A DNA stretch of 6,581 nt from an archaeon. GTDB lineage: Archaea > Methanobacteriota > Methanobacteria > Methanobacteriales > Methanobacteriaceae. Made by a program: the position numbers and the translations under genes. The stretch spans positions 1 to 6,581 of the forward strand of contig JAKSUF010000079.1 of assembly GCA_024409145.1 (NCBI GenBank). The letters run 5' to 3'. Under the pieces are notes generated by a model. The model worked only from the letters and a program-made list of their open reading frames with translations. It was not told where the DNA came from and searched no databases. Shown piece by piece: positions 1-6,050 of the stretch. Each line of letters begins with the position of its first letter. The stretch's first letter is position 1.

Positions 1-24
1 ACTTAATATTTTTATATTTTAATT

Positions 25-32
25 TTTATATT
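25..32 (+). promoter_or_regulatory. Candidate TATA box for the MmgE/PrpD gene
   Basis: TTTATATT occurs at 25-32, and an identical copy lies at 11-18. The downstream copy would place transcription start near 55, giving a leader of about 24 nt that includes the GGTGAT site at 70-75. A small inverted repeat, ATAATTC/GAATTAT (33-39 and 43-49), lies between the box and the likely start and could be an operator. In DNA this AT-rich, such matches also arise by chance. Confidence 0.3.
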
Positions 33-78
33 ATAATTCAAAGAATTATTATAATTTTTTTATTTATATGGTGATTTT

Positions 79-1524
79 ATGATTATTCCTGAATTTTCTA
101 AATTTGTCACTAATCTTAAATTTAATGATATTCCTAAAGTTAGTATTGAAAAAGCTAAATTATGTTTTTTGGATTATTTATCTGTTTATAAAAAAGGTTT
201 GTATGAAGAAAATTCTAAAATAGCTATTAAAACACTTTTAGATTTAGGATATTTAAAAACTGATGATATTTTAAATAAAGGTTTAATTAATGGGATTGCA
301 TCTCATAGTCTAGATTTGGATGATGGACATAGATTAGCATTTTTACATCCAGGTGTAATAATTTTTTCAACTGCTTTAGCTATTCTTCAAGATGAAAAAA
401 TTAAAGAGTGTTCTAATATATCTGTAGAAACTTTTTTTGAATCTGTTATTGCTTCTTATGAAATAGCTATTGTTTTAGGTATGTTGGTAAATCCTAATCA
501 TAGAAATCAAGGATTTCACAGTACTGGAACTATTGGATCCATTATATCTAGTGTAACTGCAAGTAAATTATTAAATTTTAGTTTAGAAGAAACAATTAAT
601 GCTCTTGCTCTTGCTACAACTCAATCTGCAGGTTTTTTAGAATCTGACCATTCTGGTTCTATGGCTAAAACGCTTCATGTAGGAAAAGCAGTTTATAATG
701 GATTATTATCTACTTTCTTAGCTAAAAATGGATTTACTGGAGCTGAATCCATTATCGAAGGTAATGAAGGATTCTTAAAATCTATGGTTTCTAGTAGAAA
801 TTTTGATAATGTTGATTTTAATGTCTTTTTAGAAGATAATTTAGGTAAATTTCATATAAATAAAGTATATCTTAAAAAATATCCTTTTTGTAGACATATT
901 CACTCTAGTATTGATGCGATTCTTAATTTAAGAAGGGATTTATTAAAATATGGTGATGCTGATTTTGTATTTAATTTAATCAATAAAATTCAGATTAAAA
1001 CTTATAAAATTGCTAGTGAACATGATGATTATTCTCCTAAAACTAAAGCTGCTTTAAAACAATCTTTGCCTTATGCAATAGCTATTTATTTAGTATGTGG
1101 TGATTTGAGTTTAGATTTGATTGATGAATTAATTGATGAAGGTCTTTTATCTGAAGATTCTGAATTTACTTTAAAAGAGAATATGGATTTAAATAATAAA
1201 GTTTTTTTAATTAAATCGATTGCTAAAAATGTTGTAATAAATCTTGATACTGAATTAGAAGACTTAACTCCTGAGAAACGACCTTCTAAGATTTCTATTA
1301 ATTTAAATAAAGACTATGCATTAGGTTTTGATTTTGATGAAACTATTGAAAATTTAGTTTTATATCCTTTAGGTGAGTGTGAAAACCCTTTATTATGGGA
1401 TGATATTATAAATAAATTTTCTAATTTGAATCCAAATTTTAATTTATCAAAATTAGAAGTTTTAAAAACAATGGAAAACAAAAGTATTTATGAGGTTTTA
1501 GATTTTTTAAAGAATGATAATTAA
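79..1524 (+). CDS. MmgE/PrpD family protein (2-methylcitrate dehydratase / cis-aconitate decarboxylase superfamily)
   Basis: This 481-residue cytosolic protein spans the full usual length of the MmgE/PrpD family. Family members dehydrate 2-methylcitrate, decarboxylate cis-aconitate to itaconate, or epimerise iminodisuccinate. Visible motifs are NGIASHSLDLDDGHR (residues 71-85), HPG (90-92), GFHSTGTIG (145-153), SMAKTLHVGKA (194-204), NGFTGAESIIEG (217-228) and YPFCRHIHSSIDA (268-280). D79, H90, H147, K197 and H273 or H275 are the likely counterparts of the catalytic Asp, His and Lys residues described for cis-aconitate decarboxylase. The ATG is preceded by GGTGAT at 70-75 with a 3-nt spacer, a strong methanogen ribosome-binding site. 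The family call is secure. The substrate is open, because the active-site loop after DLDD differs from the animal decarboxylase. It heads a run of acid-metabolism genes, and no signal peptide or membrane segment is seen. Confidence 0.9.
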   Translation: MIIPEFSKFVTNLKFNDIPKVSIEKAKLCFLDYLSVYKKGLYEENSKIAIKTLLDLGYLKTDDILNKGLINGIASHSLDLDDGHRLAFLHPGVIIFSTALAILQDEKIKECSNISVETFFESVIASYEIAIVLGMLVNPNHRNQGFHSTGTIGSIISSVTASKLLNFSLEETINALALATTQSAGFLESDHSGSMAKTLHVGKAVYNGLLSTFLAKNGFTGAESIIEGNEGFLKSMVSSRNFDNVDFNVFLEDNLGKFHINKVYLKKYPFCRHIHSSIDAILNLRRDLLKYGDADFVFNLINKIQIKTYKIASEHDDYSPKTKAALKQSLPYAIAIYLVCGDLSLDLIDELIDEGLLSEDSEFTLKENMDLNNKVFLIKSIAKNVVINLDTELEDLTPEKRPSKISINLNKDYALGFDFDETIENLVLYPLGECENPLLWDDIINKFSNLNPNFNLSKLEVLKTMENKSIYEVLDFLKNDN

Positions 1525-1525
1525 T

Positions 1526-1595
1526 ATTAAATATCTGTTAAATGATAAGATTTTAGTTTAATTTTTCTTGTTTAAGTTTAGACAGATATTTTAAT
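1526..1595 (+). repeat. Long imperfect inverted repeat between the MmgE/PrpD and U32-like genes
   Basis: AAATATCTGT (1529-1538) is perfectly complementary to ACAGATATTT (1582-1591). Allowing a bulged T1592, the stem extends outward to 1526/1595. Allowing a bulged G1581, it extends inward to about 1543/1576. That gives roughly 17-18 pairs around a loop of about 32 nt. The left arm starts two bases after the stop codon of the upstream gene. The structure could be a transcript 3' end, an RNA processing signal, or a two-half-site operator ahead of the next gene. Confidence 0.45.
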
Positions 1596-1641
1596 TATAA
1601 TTTAAAAATTGGATGATTAATACTAAAATAGGGGTTAAATT

Positions 1642-2523
1642 ATGGATGAAACAAAGTTAACACTTCAAAATTTAGGGATAAATGAAATTGATTCTAATTA
1701 TGTTTCTAAGAAACATTTTAAAGATGGTGGACAGTATAGGTTTGAAGTTCCGGGAATTCAAGGTCCTTCTGCACTCAAATCTCTTTTAGATTCTTGTGAT
1801 GATTATGATTTAAGAATTCATAGAGCTACTCAAACTAAAGGAATAATGTTTTTATTGGATGATGAAATTACTCAAATGGTTGATTTAGCTAAAGGTGCAG
1901 ATATTCAACTTTTTTTAGCTGTTGGTCCAAGAGCTACTTATGATACAAGTGCAACTGTCCAAACTCCTGAAGGGAAACGTATTGGGTATAGGCTTAGAGG
2001 TTATGATAATCTTATTTATGCAATTGAAGATGTTAAACGTGCTGTGGATTTAGGTGTAAGAGGTATTCTTCTTTATGATGAAGGTCTTCTTTATATTCTT
2101 TCTGAAATGAGGAAAAATAATGAACTTCCAAGTGATTTAAAATTTAAGTTATCTGCTCATGCAGGATGTTCTAATCCAGCTTCAGCTAAATTATTTGAAT
2201 CATTAGGTTTAGATTCTCTTAATCCTGTTAGAGATTTACAAATTCCTATGTTGGCATCAATTAGAGATGCTATAAATATTCCTTTAGATCTTCATACTGA
2301 AAATCCAAAATCTACTGGTGGATTCATTCGTCATTATGAAGTTCCTCAAATGATTGATATGGTGGCTCCAGTTTATTTAAAAACTGGTGGTTCAATAGCT
2401 AAAACTCATAGTTGGAATACTACTGATAGTGAAGCTAAATTAAGAGCAAAACAAGTTGCTTTAGTTAGGGATATGATTAATAGATATTCTCCTGAAGCAA
2501 GAATTAGTAAAACCATAAAATAA
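1642..2523 (+). CDS. U32-like TIM-barrel protein of unknown function
   Basis: This 293-residue soluble protein resembles a family often labelled 'peptidase U32' in anaerobes and actinobacteria. Characteristic segments are YRFEVPGIQGP (32-42), LRIHRATQTKGIMFLLDDEI (57-76), AVGPRATYDT (93-102), the LRGYDNLIYAIEDVKRA stretch (118-134), YDEGLLYIL (145-153), KLSAHAGCSNPASAK (169-183), LDLHTENPKSTGGFIRHYEV (215-234) and APVYLKTG (242-249). The order of strands and helices suits a TIM barrel with acidic, His and Arg residues at strand ends. The U32 collagenase-type signature, with its Cys-rich motif, is not visible, so protease activity is doubtful. A lyase, aldolase or isomerase role would fit its organic-acid neighbours better, but that is inference. 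The ATG at 1642 follows AGGGGT (1630-1635). A possible TATA element, TTATAATTT, lies near 1595-1603. The family resemblance is firm and the function is unknown. Confidence 0.82.
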   Translation: MDETKLTLQNLGINEIDSNYVSKKHFKDGGQYRFEVPGIQGPSALKSLLDSCDDYDLRIHRATQTKGIMFLLDDEITQMVDLAKGADIQLFLAVGPRATYDTSATVQTPEGKRIGYRLRGYDNLIYAIEDVKRAVDLGVRGILLYDEGLLYILSEMRKNNELPSDLKFKLSAHAGCSNPASAKLFESLGLDSLNPVRDLQIPMLASIRDAINIPLDLHTENPKSTGGFIRHYEVPQMIDMVAPVYLKTGGSIAKTHSWNTTDSEAKLRAKQVALVRDMINRYSPEARISKTIK

Positions 2524-2535
2524 TATTATTTTTCA

Positions 2536-2553
2536 AGTTATTGTTTAATAACT
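2536..2553 (+). terminator. Short perfect hairpin after the U32-like gene
   Basis: AGTTATT (2536-2542) pairs perfectly with AATAACT (2547-2553) around a GTTT tetraloop, 12 nt after the stop codon. T-rich sequence lies before it, and a T/G-rich run follows (2562-2587). It may mark or protect the 3' end of the upstream transcript. Archaeal termination relies mainly on T-tracts, so the terminator label is tentative. Confidence 0.35.
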
Positions 2554-2580
2554 ATGAGATTTAGTTTGTTGTTTTGTTTT

Positions 2581-2689
2581 GTTTGTTATTTATTAATGTT
2601 GTGATAATGTGGATTTAATTAATAAAGTTCAAAAGTTTGTTATTTATTAATGTTGTGATAATGTGGATTTAATTAATAAAGCTCAAAAG
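2581..2689 (+). repeat. 54-bp tandem duplication across the start of the fumarase-like gene
   Basis: The segment beginning GTTTGTTATTTATTAATG at 2581 is repeated from 2635 with a period of exactly 54 bp. The two copies match over 55 positions with one difference (T2628 versus C2682). Each copy contains the Shine-Dalgarno-like GTGAT, a GTG start and the first codons of the gene. The period is a multiple of three, so the copies share a frame, but a TAA at 2648-2650 from the repeat itself separates them. Confidence 0.97.
2609..2650 (+). other. Decoy 13-codon leader reading frame created by the duplication
   Basis: GTG at 2609 sits behind the same GTGAT (2601-2605) and 3-nt spacer as the true start at 2663. 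It would encode VDLINKVQKFVIY (Met as first residue) and stop at 2648-2650, 12 nt before the real GTG. It duplicates the N-terminus of the fumarase-like protein with Ala7 changed to Val. It may be translated and affect initiation downstream, or it may be an inert relic. Nothing shows that the peptide itself has a role. Confidence 0.4.
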
Positions 2690-3547
2690 GCAGTTATAAA
2701 TGCAAGTACTAATATTTCTAAGGATCGGATGAATGCTTTTAAAAGAGCATTAGCTATTGAAGAAAATAATGGGAATTTAAATGCAGTTTGGGCATTAGAA
2801 CAAATGATTGCTAATTTTGATGTAGCTAATGAGAAAAAATTACCTTTATGTGATGATACAGGTATTCCTCATGTTATTGTTGAAGTAGGTTCTGATAGGG
2901 AAATCCCTTTTAATTTTTTTAAGGATATTAAAGAAGGTATTGCTAAAGGTTTAGATAATTTGCCTGCAAGACCTATGGCAGTTAAAGGAAATTTTATTGA
3001 AAGAATAGAACAATCTTGTGGTCTGTTTGAGGAAGCTTCTGCTTTAAAACCTGTTTCATTTTTATTTGAACAAAAGGATGAATCTACTTATGGTGTTAAT
3101 CTTGGAAAAACTCCTGATAAAATTAAGGTTCATATTATTTTACAAGGAGGAGGTCCAGAAATAAGGGGAAAAACTTATCGTGTTTATCATAAACGTTCTT
3201 TTGATAATGTAATTTCAGAAGCAACAAATTGGTTAAAAGATTCTTTATCTATGTTAGGTTGTACTCCTTCAATTCCATCTATTGGTATAGGTAGATCTCA
3301 CTTTGAAGCTAATAGTTTAATGCTTAGGGCGATGGTTCATGGGAATTTAGATACATTATCCTCTATTGAAAAAGAAGTTACAGCTGAATGTAATAAATTG
3401 GGTATTGGTCCTATGGGTCTTGGAGGTAATTCTACTGTTTTAGGGACTTTTATTAATGTGGGTAATCAGAGAGCAAGTGGTGTTAGAATTGTTGCTACTC
3501 GTCCAGCATGTTTTGTAGAACCTAGAATTGCAAGTTTTGAATTCTAA
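2663..3547 (+). CDS. Divergent class I fumarate hydratase / tartrate dehydratase alpha subunit-like protein
   Basis: This 294-residue protein aligns by eye along its whole length with the archaeal alpha subunit of 4Fe-4S class I fumarase. It keeps PLCDDTGIP (61-69), a Cys before the glycine-rich segment (LGCTPSIPSIGIG, 198-210), LGIGPMGLGG (246-255) and a C-terminal Cys (RPACFVEPR, 280-288). C63, C200 and C283 therefore fit the three cluster ligands. Several usual motifs are altered. The HPLTRxN...NxGxNxP stretch becomes FIERIEQSCGLFEEAS (111-126), the KGxGSE motif becomes QGGGPE (161-166), CPP becomes CTP, and the WADRR-type ending becomes FVEPR. No beta subunit, which normally completes the active site, is encoded nearby. 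The GTG start is chosen because GTGAT (2655-2659) lies 3 nt upstream, an in-frame TAA lies 15 nt upstream, and the N-terminus aligns with the family. A dehydratase or hydratase acting on a different acid is likely. Plain fumarase is not assured. Confidence 0.85.
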   Translation: MDLINKAQKAVINASTNISKDRMNAFKRALAIEENNGNLNAVWALEQMIANFDVANEKKLPLCDDTGIPHVIVEVGSDREIPFNFFKDIKEGIAKGLDNLPARPMAVKGNFIERIEQSCGLFEEASALKPVSFLFEQKDESTYGVNLGKTPDKIKVHIILQGGGPEIRGKTYRVYHKRSFDNVISEATNWLKDSLSMLGCTPSIPSIGIGRSHFEANSLMLRAMVHGNLDTLSSIEKEVTAECNKLGIGPMGLGGNSTVLGTFINVGNQRASGVRIVATRPACFVEPRIASFEF

Positions 3548-3620
3548 TTTATAATTTTTTTAATAATTTATAATTTTTTTGTTTTAATAAAATTTATTTT
3601 CTTTTAGTTTTTTTTTAATA
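3545..3620 (+). terminator. T-rich region with a 17-bp direct repeat after the fumarase-like gene
   Basis: A 17-nt unit, TAATTTATAATTTTTTT, occurs at 3545-3561, where it includes the stop codon, and again at 3564-3580. Further T-runs follow at 3597-3620. Runs of seven or more T after a stop codon fit archaeal intrinsic termination, and the repeated unit would give tandem termination sites. Confidence 0.5.
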
Positions 3621-3702
3621 GTTTATTTAATATACAATTTTATTTTTAATCCAATATCTTTATCTTATTTTTTATAATTTTAAAAAACTTTATTATAAAT
3701 AG

Positions 3703-3710
3703 TTTATATA
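3703..3710 (+). promoter_or_regulatory. TATA box for the citryl-CoA lyase-like gene
   Basis: TTTATATA matches the methanogen TATA consensus exactly and is preceded by purine-rich AAATAG (3697-3702) in the TFB-recognition position. Transcription would start near 3733-3736, leaving a leader of about 15-18 nt that carries the AGAGTG ribosome-binding site. It lies downstream of the T-tracts that end the previous gene, which suggests a separate transcription unit. Confidence 0.5.
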
Positions 3711-3738
3711 TTTATATTAAAGTCAATTATTAAGATAC

Positions 3739-3744
3739 AGAGTG
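3739..3744 (+). promoter_or_regulatory. Ribosome-binding site that decides the start of the citryl-CoA lyase-like gene
   Basis: AGAGTG ends 6 nt before the ATG at 3751. The longest frame could start at the GTG inside this element (3742), but no Shine-Dalgarno sequence precedes that GTG. The same arrangement, GGAGTG plus 5 nt plus ATG, occurs at the gene starting at 6133. The ATG is therefore preferred. Confidence 0.6.
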
Positions 3745-3750
3745 TTTAAA

Positions 3751-4641
3751 ATGGAGATATATAAAAGGCCTACTAAGAAAAAATCAGTTATTAAAGAAAA
3801 AGTTTCAGATAATTTAAAAGAAATTCCTATTAAAAATGGATTTAAAGTACCTGAACATAGATTAACTACTAAAATAACTGAAGTTAAACCTAATAATATT
3901 TCAACTCGTGGTTTTAATCAAGTTGATTTAATAACTAATCTTAGTTATGCTGAAATGGTATTTTTGATTTTAAAAGGAAGAATACCTTCTGAAAAAGAGT
4001 CTAAATTATTTAATCATATTTTAGTTTCTTTTGTAGACCATGGAGTTACTCCACCAAGCACTCAATCTGCAAGACTTATTGCTTCTTCTGGTTCTCCTTT
4101 AAATAATGCAGTTGCTGGAGGATTACTTTCTTTTGGTAAAAATCATGCAGGAGCTATTGCAAAATCTATGAAACTTCTTCAAGATAGTATTTCTAGTTTA
4201 AATCTTAATCAATCTAATAGAAAATTGGATAATAAGCGTATTGTACGTTTAGCTATTAATATTGTTGATGAGTATGAAAAAAATTCTACAAGAATTCCTG
4301 GTTTTGGTCATAGATATCATGATAAAGACCCTCGTGCTGTTAGATTAATTGATTTAGCGATCCTTGAATCTTCTGTAGGACCTCATACTAAATTGGCTTT
4401 AGTAATTGAAAGTATTCTCTCAGAGAGAAAAGGTATTTGTTTAAATGTTGATGGTGCTAATGCGGGTTTACTTTCAGATTTGGGTTTTAAACCTGATTTA
4501 GGTTTAGGTATCTTTATGATAGGTCGTTTACCTGGTTTAATTGCTCATGCATATGAAGAAATGGAAGAAGAAGATAAATTTAGACGTTTTTGTGATTTGG
4601 AAAATATTGATTATGAAGGTTTAAAAAATCAATCTTTTTAA
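3751..4641 (+). CDS. Citryl-CoA lyase-like protein (short citrate synthase superfamily)
   Basis: At 296 residues from ATG 3751 this is shorter than citrate synthase (about 370-430) and matches stand-alone citryl-CoA lyases. Those enzymes split citryl-CoA into acetyl-CoA and oxaloacetate and resemble the C-terminal part of ATP-citrate lyase. Visible signatures are FVDHGVTPPSTQSARL (residues 94-109), the catalytic-type histidines in NHAGA (His132) and GFGHR (His187), the aspartate in NVDGANAGLL (Asp234), and GRLPGLIAHAYEE (258-270). All three superfamily catalytic residues are therefore present. The N-terminal 20 residues are rich in Lys and probably unstructured. A 9-bp longer version from GTG 3742 is possible but lacks a ribosome-binding site. 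No CoA ligase lies beside it, so the supply of a CoA-thioester is unknown. Cleavage or condensation of another acyl-CoA, such as citramalyl- or methylcitryl-CoA, is an alternative. Confidence 0.88.
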   Translation: MEIYKRPTKKKSVIKEKVSDNLKEIPIKNGFKVPEHRLTTKITEVKPNNISTRGFNQVDLITNLSYAEMVFLILKGRIPSEKESKLFNHILVSFVDHGVTPPSTQSARLIASSGSPLNNAVAGGLLSFGKNHAGAIAKSMKLLQDSISSLNLNQSNRKLDNKRIVRLAINIVDEYEKNSTRIPGFGHRYHDKDPRAVRLIDLAILESSVGPHTKLALVIESILSERKGICLNVDGANAGLLSDLGFKPDLGLGIFMIGRLPGLIAHAYEEMEEEDKFRRFCDLENIDYEGLKNQSF

Positions 4642-4727
4642 TATATTCTACATATTATCAATATTTTTATAGTATTTTAAATATTATTAATTCAATAAAA
4701 ATTTATATTTTATAATTTGGTGTTACT

Positions 4728-5234
4728 ATGGAGTTTTTTGATGTAATTAGTGAAAGATATAGTGTTAGAGGATTTACTGACCAAGAAGTTGAAAAAGAAA
4801 AATTAGATAAAATTTTGGAAGCAGCTCGTCTTGCTCCTACTGGTGTTAATGCTCAACCATTTAAAGTTTTTGTAATTGATACTAAAGAAAATAAAGAAGT
4901 CTTATCTAAAATCTATAAAGCAGACTGGTTTGTACAAGCACCTTATGTTATTGCTATTGCTGCTTGTCCAGATAAAGCTTGGACTAGGCCTTGGGATGGT
5001 AAAAACATTGCAGATATTGATGCAACTATTGTTATGGATCATATTATTCTTGCAGCTACTGACTTAGGTTTAGGAACTTGTTATATTGGTGCTTTTAAAG
5101 CAGATGTTGCAAAAGAATTTTTAGAACTTGATGATGATTGGGAACCTGTATTATTTACTCCATTAGGATATGGTAATGCAGAACCTAGAGAAACTCCAAG
5201 AAAATCTTTAGATGAATTAGTTGTATATAAATAA
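4728..5234 (+). CDS. Small nitroreductase family FMN oxidoreductase
   Basis: This compact 168-residue nitroreductase-fold protein would be a cytosolic homodimer binding FMN and reducing an acceptor with NAD(P)H. The FMN-phosphate motif is ERYSVRGF (9-16; R10, S12, R14). It is followed by AARLAPTGVNAQPFKVFVI (32-50), a dimer-core helix around DATIVMDHIILAATDLGLG (98-116), TCYIGAF (117-123), and a C-terminal LGYGNAEPRETPRKSLDELV segment (146-165) that is standard for the short anaerobe and archaeal subgroup. The start ATG lies 5 nt after GGTG (4719-4722). The gap to the gene before is 86 bp, and no strong TATA box is visible, though TTTTTATA near 4664-4671 is possible. A link to the upstream acid cluster is unproven. 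The physiological substrate of such proteins is usually unknown. Confidence 0.92.
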   Translation: MEFFDVISERYSVRGFTDQEVEKEKLDKILEAARLAPTGVNAQPFKVFVIDTKENKEVLSKIYKADWFVQAPYVIAIAACPDKAWTRPWDGKNIADIDATIVMDHIILAATDLGLGTCYIGAFKADVAKEFLELDDDWEPVLFTPLGYGNAEPRETPRKSLDELVVYK

Positions 5235-5330
5235 GTTTTTTCTTATTTATTCACTTTTTTTATTTTTTTATTCTTTTATTCTTTTTTTATTCTATTTTTT
5301 ATTCTCTTTTAATTTTTTATTTTTTTTAAA
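5235..5330 (+). terminator. Extended T-rich terminator region after the nitroreductase gene
   Basis: The 96 bases after the stop codon are almost entirely T with scattered A and C, in a loose repeating TTTTTATTC pattern. They contain several runs of six to eight T. This fits strong archaeal T-tract termination at a convergent gene border. A weak hairpin, TAATGA/TCATTA (5337-5342 and 5350-5355), follows. Nothing else is recognisable as far as the end of the next gene at 5420. Confidence 0.55.
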
Positions 5331-5419
5331 TTAATGTAATGATATTTTTTCATTAATATGTTTTTGGTAATACATATATTATTTCATATATTGTTTAATA
5401 TTTTGTTTATTTTTCATGT

Positions 5420-5788
5420 TTAGTCTTTTGTTAATTCAATAGCTCTATCCCAATCTTCTTGTTCATAAAATATTTCTAAATCTTCAGCATTATCAAATTT
5501 AACTGGATTATTATCTTGATCTTTTGTTTCTGTGGTGATTAAAATAATGTTTGATTTTTTAAAGAAACTATATGCAAAGTATATTACATTTAAGACAAAT
5601 CCTAACATATTTATAACTAATCCTATAAATATGAATATTCCGTGAAGGATTAAGTTACCATAATTTTTCTTTTTAAGTAAAATATAATTTTGTTCACGAT
5701 AATTTATAGAATACTTTGATTTTTTAAGAATCTCAGATAATTCTTCCATATCTTCATTATTTTTAACATGAAGTACAACGGGTTTCAT
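5420..5788 (-). CDS. Small membrane protein of unknown function
   Basis: This encodes 122 residues with no family I recognise. Residues 1-43 are polar and charged, with a probable helix at 12-24 (EDMEELSEILKKS) and Lys-rich KKKN at 39-42. Residues 44-76 are strongly hydrophobic, long enough for a two-helix membrane hairpin broken near N60-G63, or for one long segment. KK (77-78) follows, then an ITTET strand and an acidic tail (residues 87-122). Both soluble ends probably lie on the same side if the hairpin is right, and the flanking lysines suggest the cytoplasm. The ATG at 5788-5786 is preceded on its strand by AGGAG (5800-5796) with a 7-nt spacer, so the start is well supported. The reading frame looks real from its ribosome-binding site, charge pattern and codon use. 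It converges on the nitroreductase gene and diverges from the gene at 6133. Confidence 0.75.
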   Translation of the reverse strand: MKPVVLHVKNNEDMEELSEILKKSKYSINYREQNYILLKKKNYGNLILHGIFIFIGLVINMLGFVLNVIYFAYSFFKKSNIILITTETKDQDNNPVKFDNAEDLEIFYEQEDWDRAIELTKD

Positions 5789-5828
5789 TCTTTTTCTCCT
5801 TTAATTTAATTAATTTAATATTCTTTAT

Positions 5829-5836
5829 TAATATAA
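5829..5836 (-). promoter_or_regulatory. Candidate TATA box for the minus-strand membrane protein gene
   Basis: On the minus strand this reads TTATATTA, about 41 nt before the ATG. Transcription would start near 5805-5808, leaving a short leader that still contains the AGGAG element. The local sequence is very AT-rich, so the match is only suggestive. Confidence 0.3.
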
Positions 5837-5859
5837 TTTAGTTGGTATTATTTAAATTA

Positions 5860-5893
5860 ATATTATTCGAATTAGTATTTATTTGAATAATAT
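5860..5893. repeat. 13-bp inverted repeat between divergent genes
   Basis: Bases 5860-5872 pair with 5881-5893 with no bulge and one G-T wobble (5869/5884), closing an 8-nt loop. The inner part of the left arm contains the perfect palindrome ATTCGAAT (5865-5872). It could act as a DNA operator shared by the two divergent genes or as an RNA hairpin. Its place 72 bp upstream of the minus-strand start favours a control site. Confidence 0.45.
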
Positions 5894-6050
5894 AGTATGT
5901 TTTTTAATTAATTTTAATATCTTATTTTGTTTTATTGAATAAGTATATAATCGTACATTTAACTATATATTTATCTTATATCTTTTTAGTATTTCTCTTA
6001 TTTTTAGGTTAATATTAAATATGAGTAAATTTAAAGTTTTATTTAATTGA

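Noticed and set aside
3742..3750. GTG at 3742 as start of the citryl-CoA lyase-like gene
   Set aside because: This GTG is part of the AGAGTG ribosome-binding site for the ATG at 3751 and has no Shine-Dalgarno sequence of its own.
4876..5067. A 63-codon frame inside the nitroreductase gene
   Set aside because: It is a Leu/Ile-rich shadow of the real frame, has no ribosome-binding site, and lies wholly within a well-supported gene.
5235..5419. T-rich repeating tract as a CRISPR array or other ordered repeat
   Set aside because: There are no fixed-length repeats or distinct spacers, only low-complexity T-rich sequence as expected of a terminator region.
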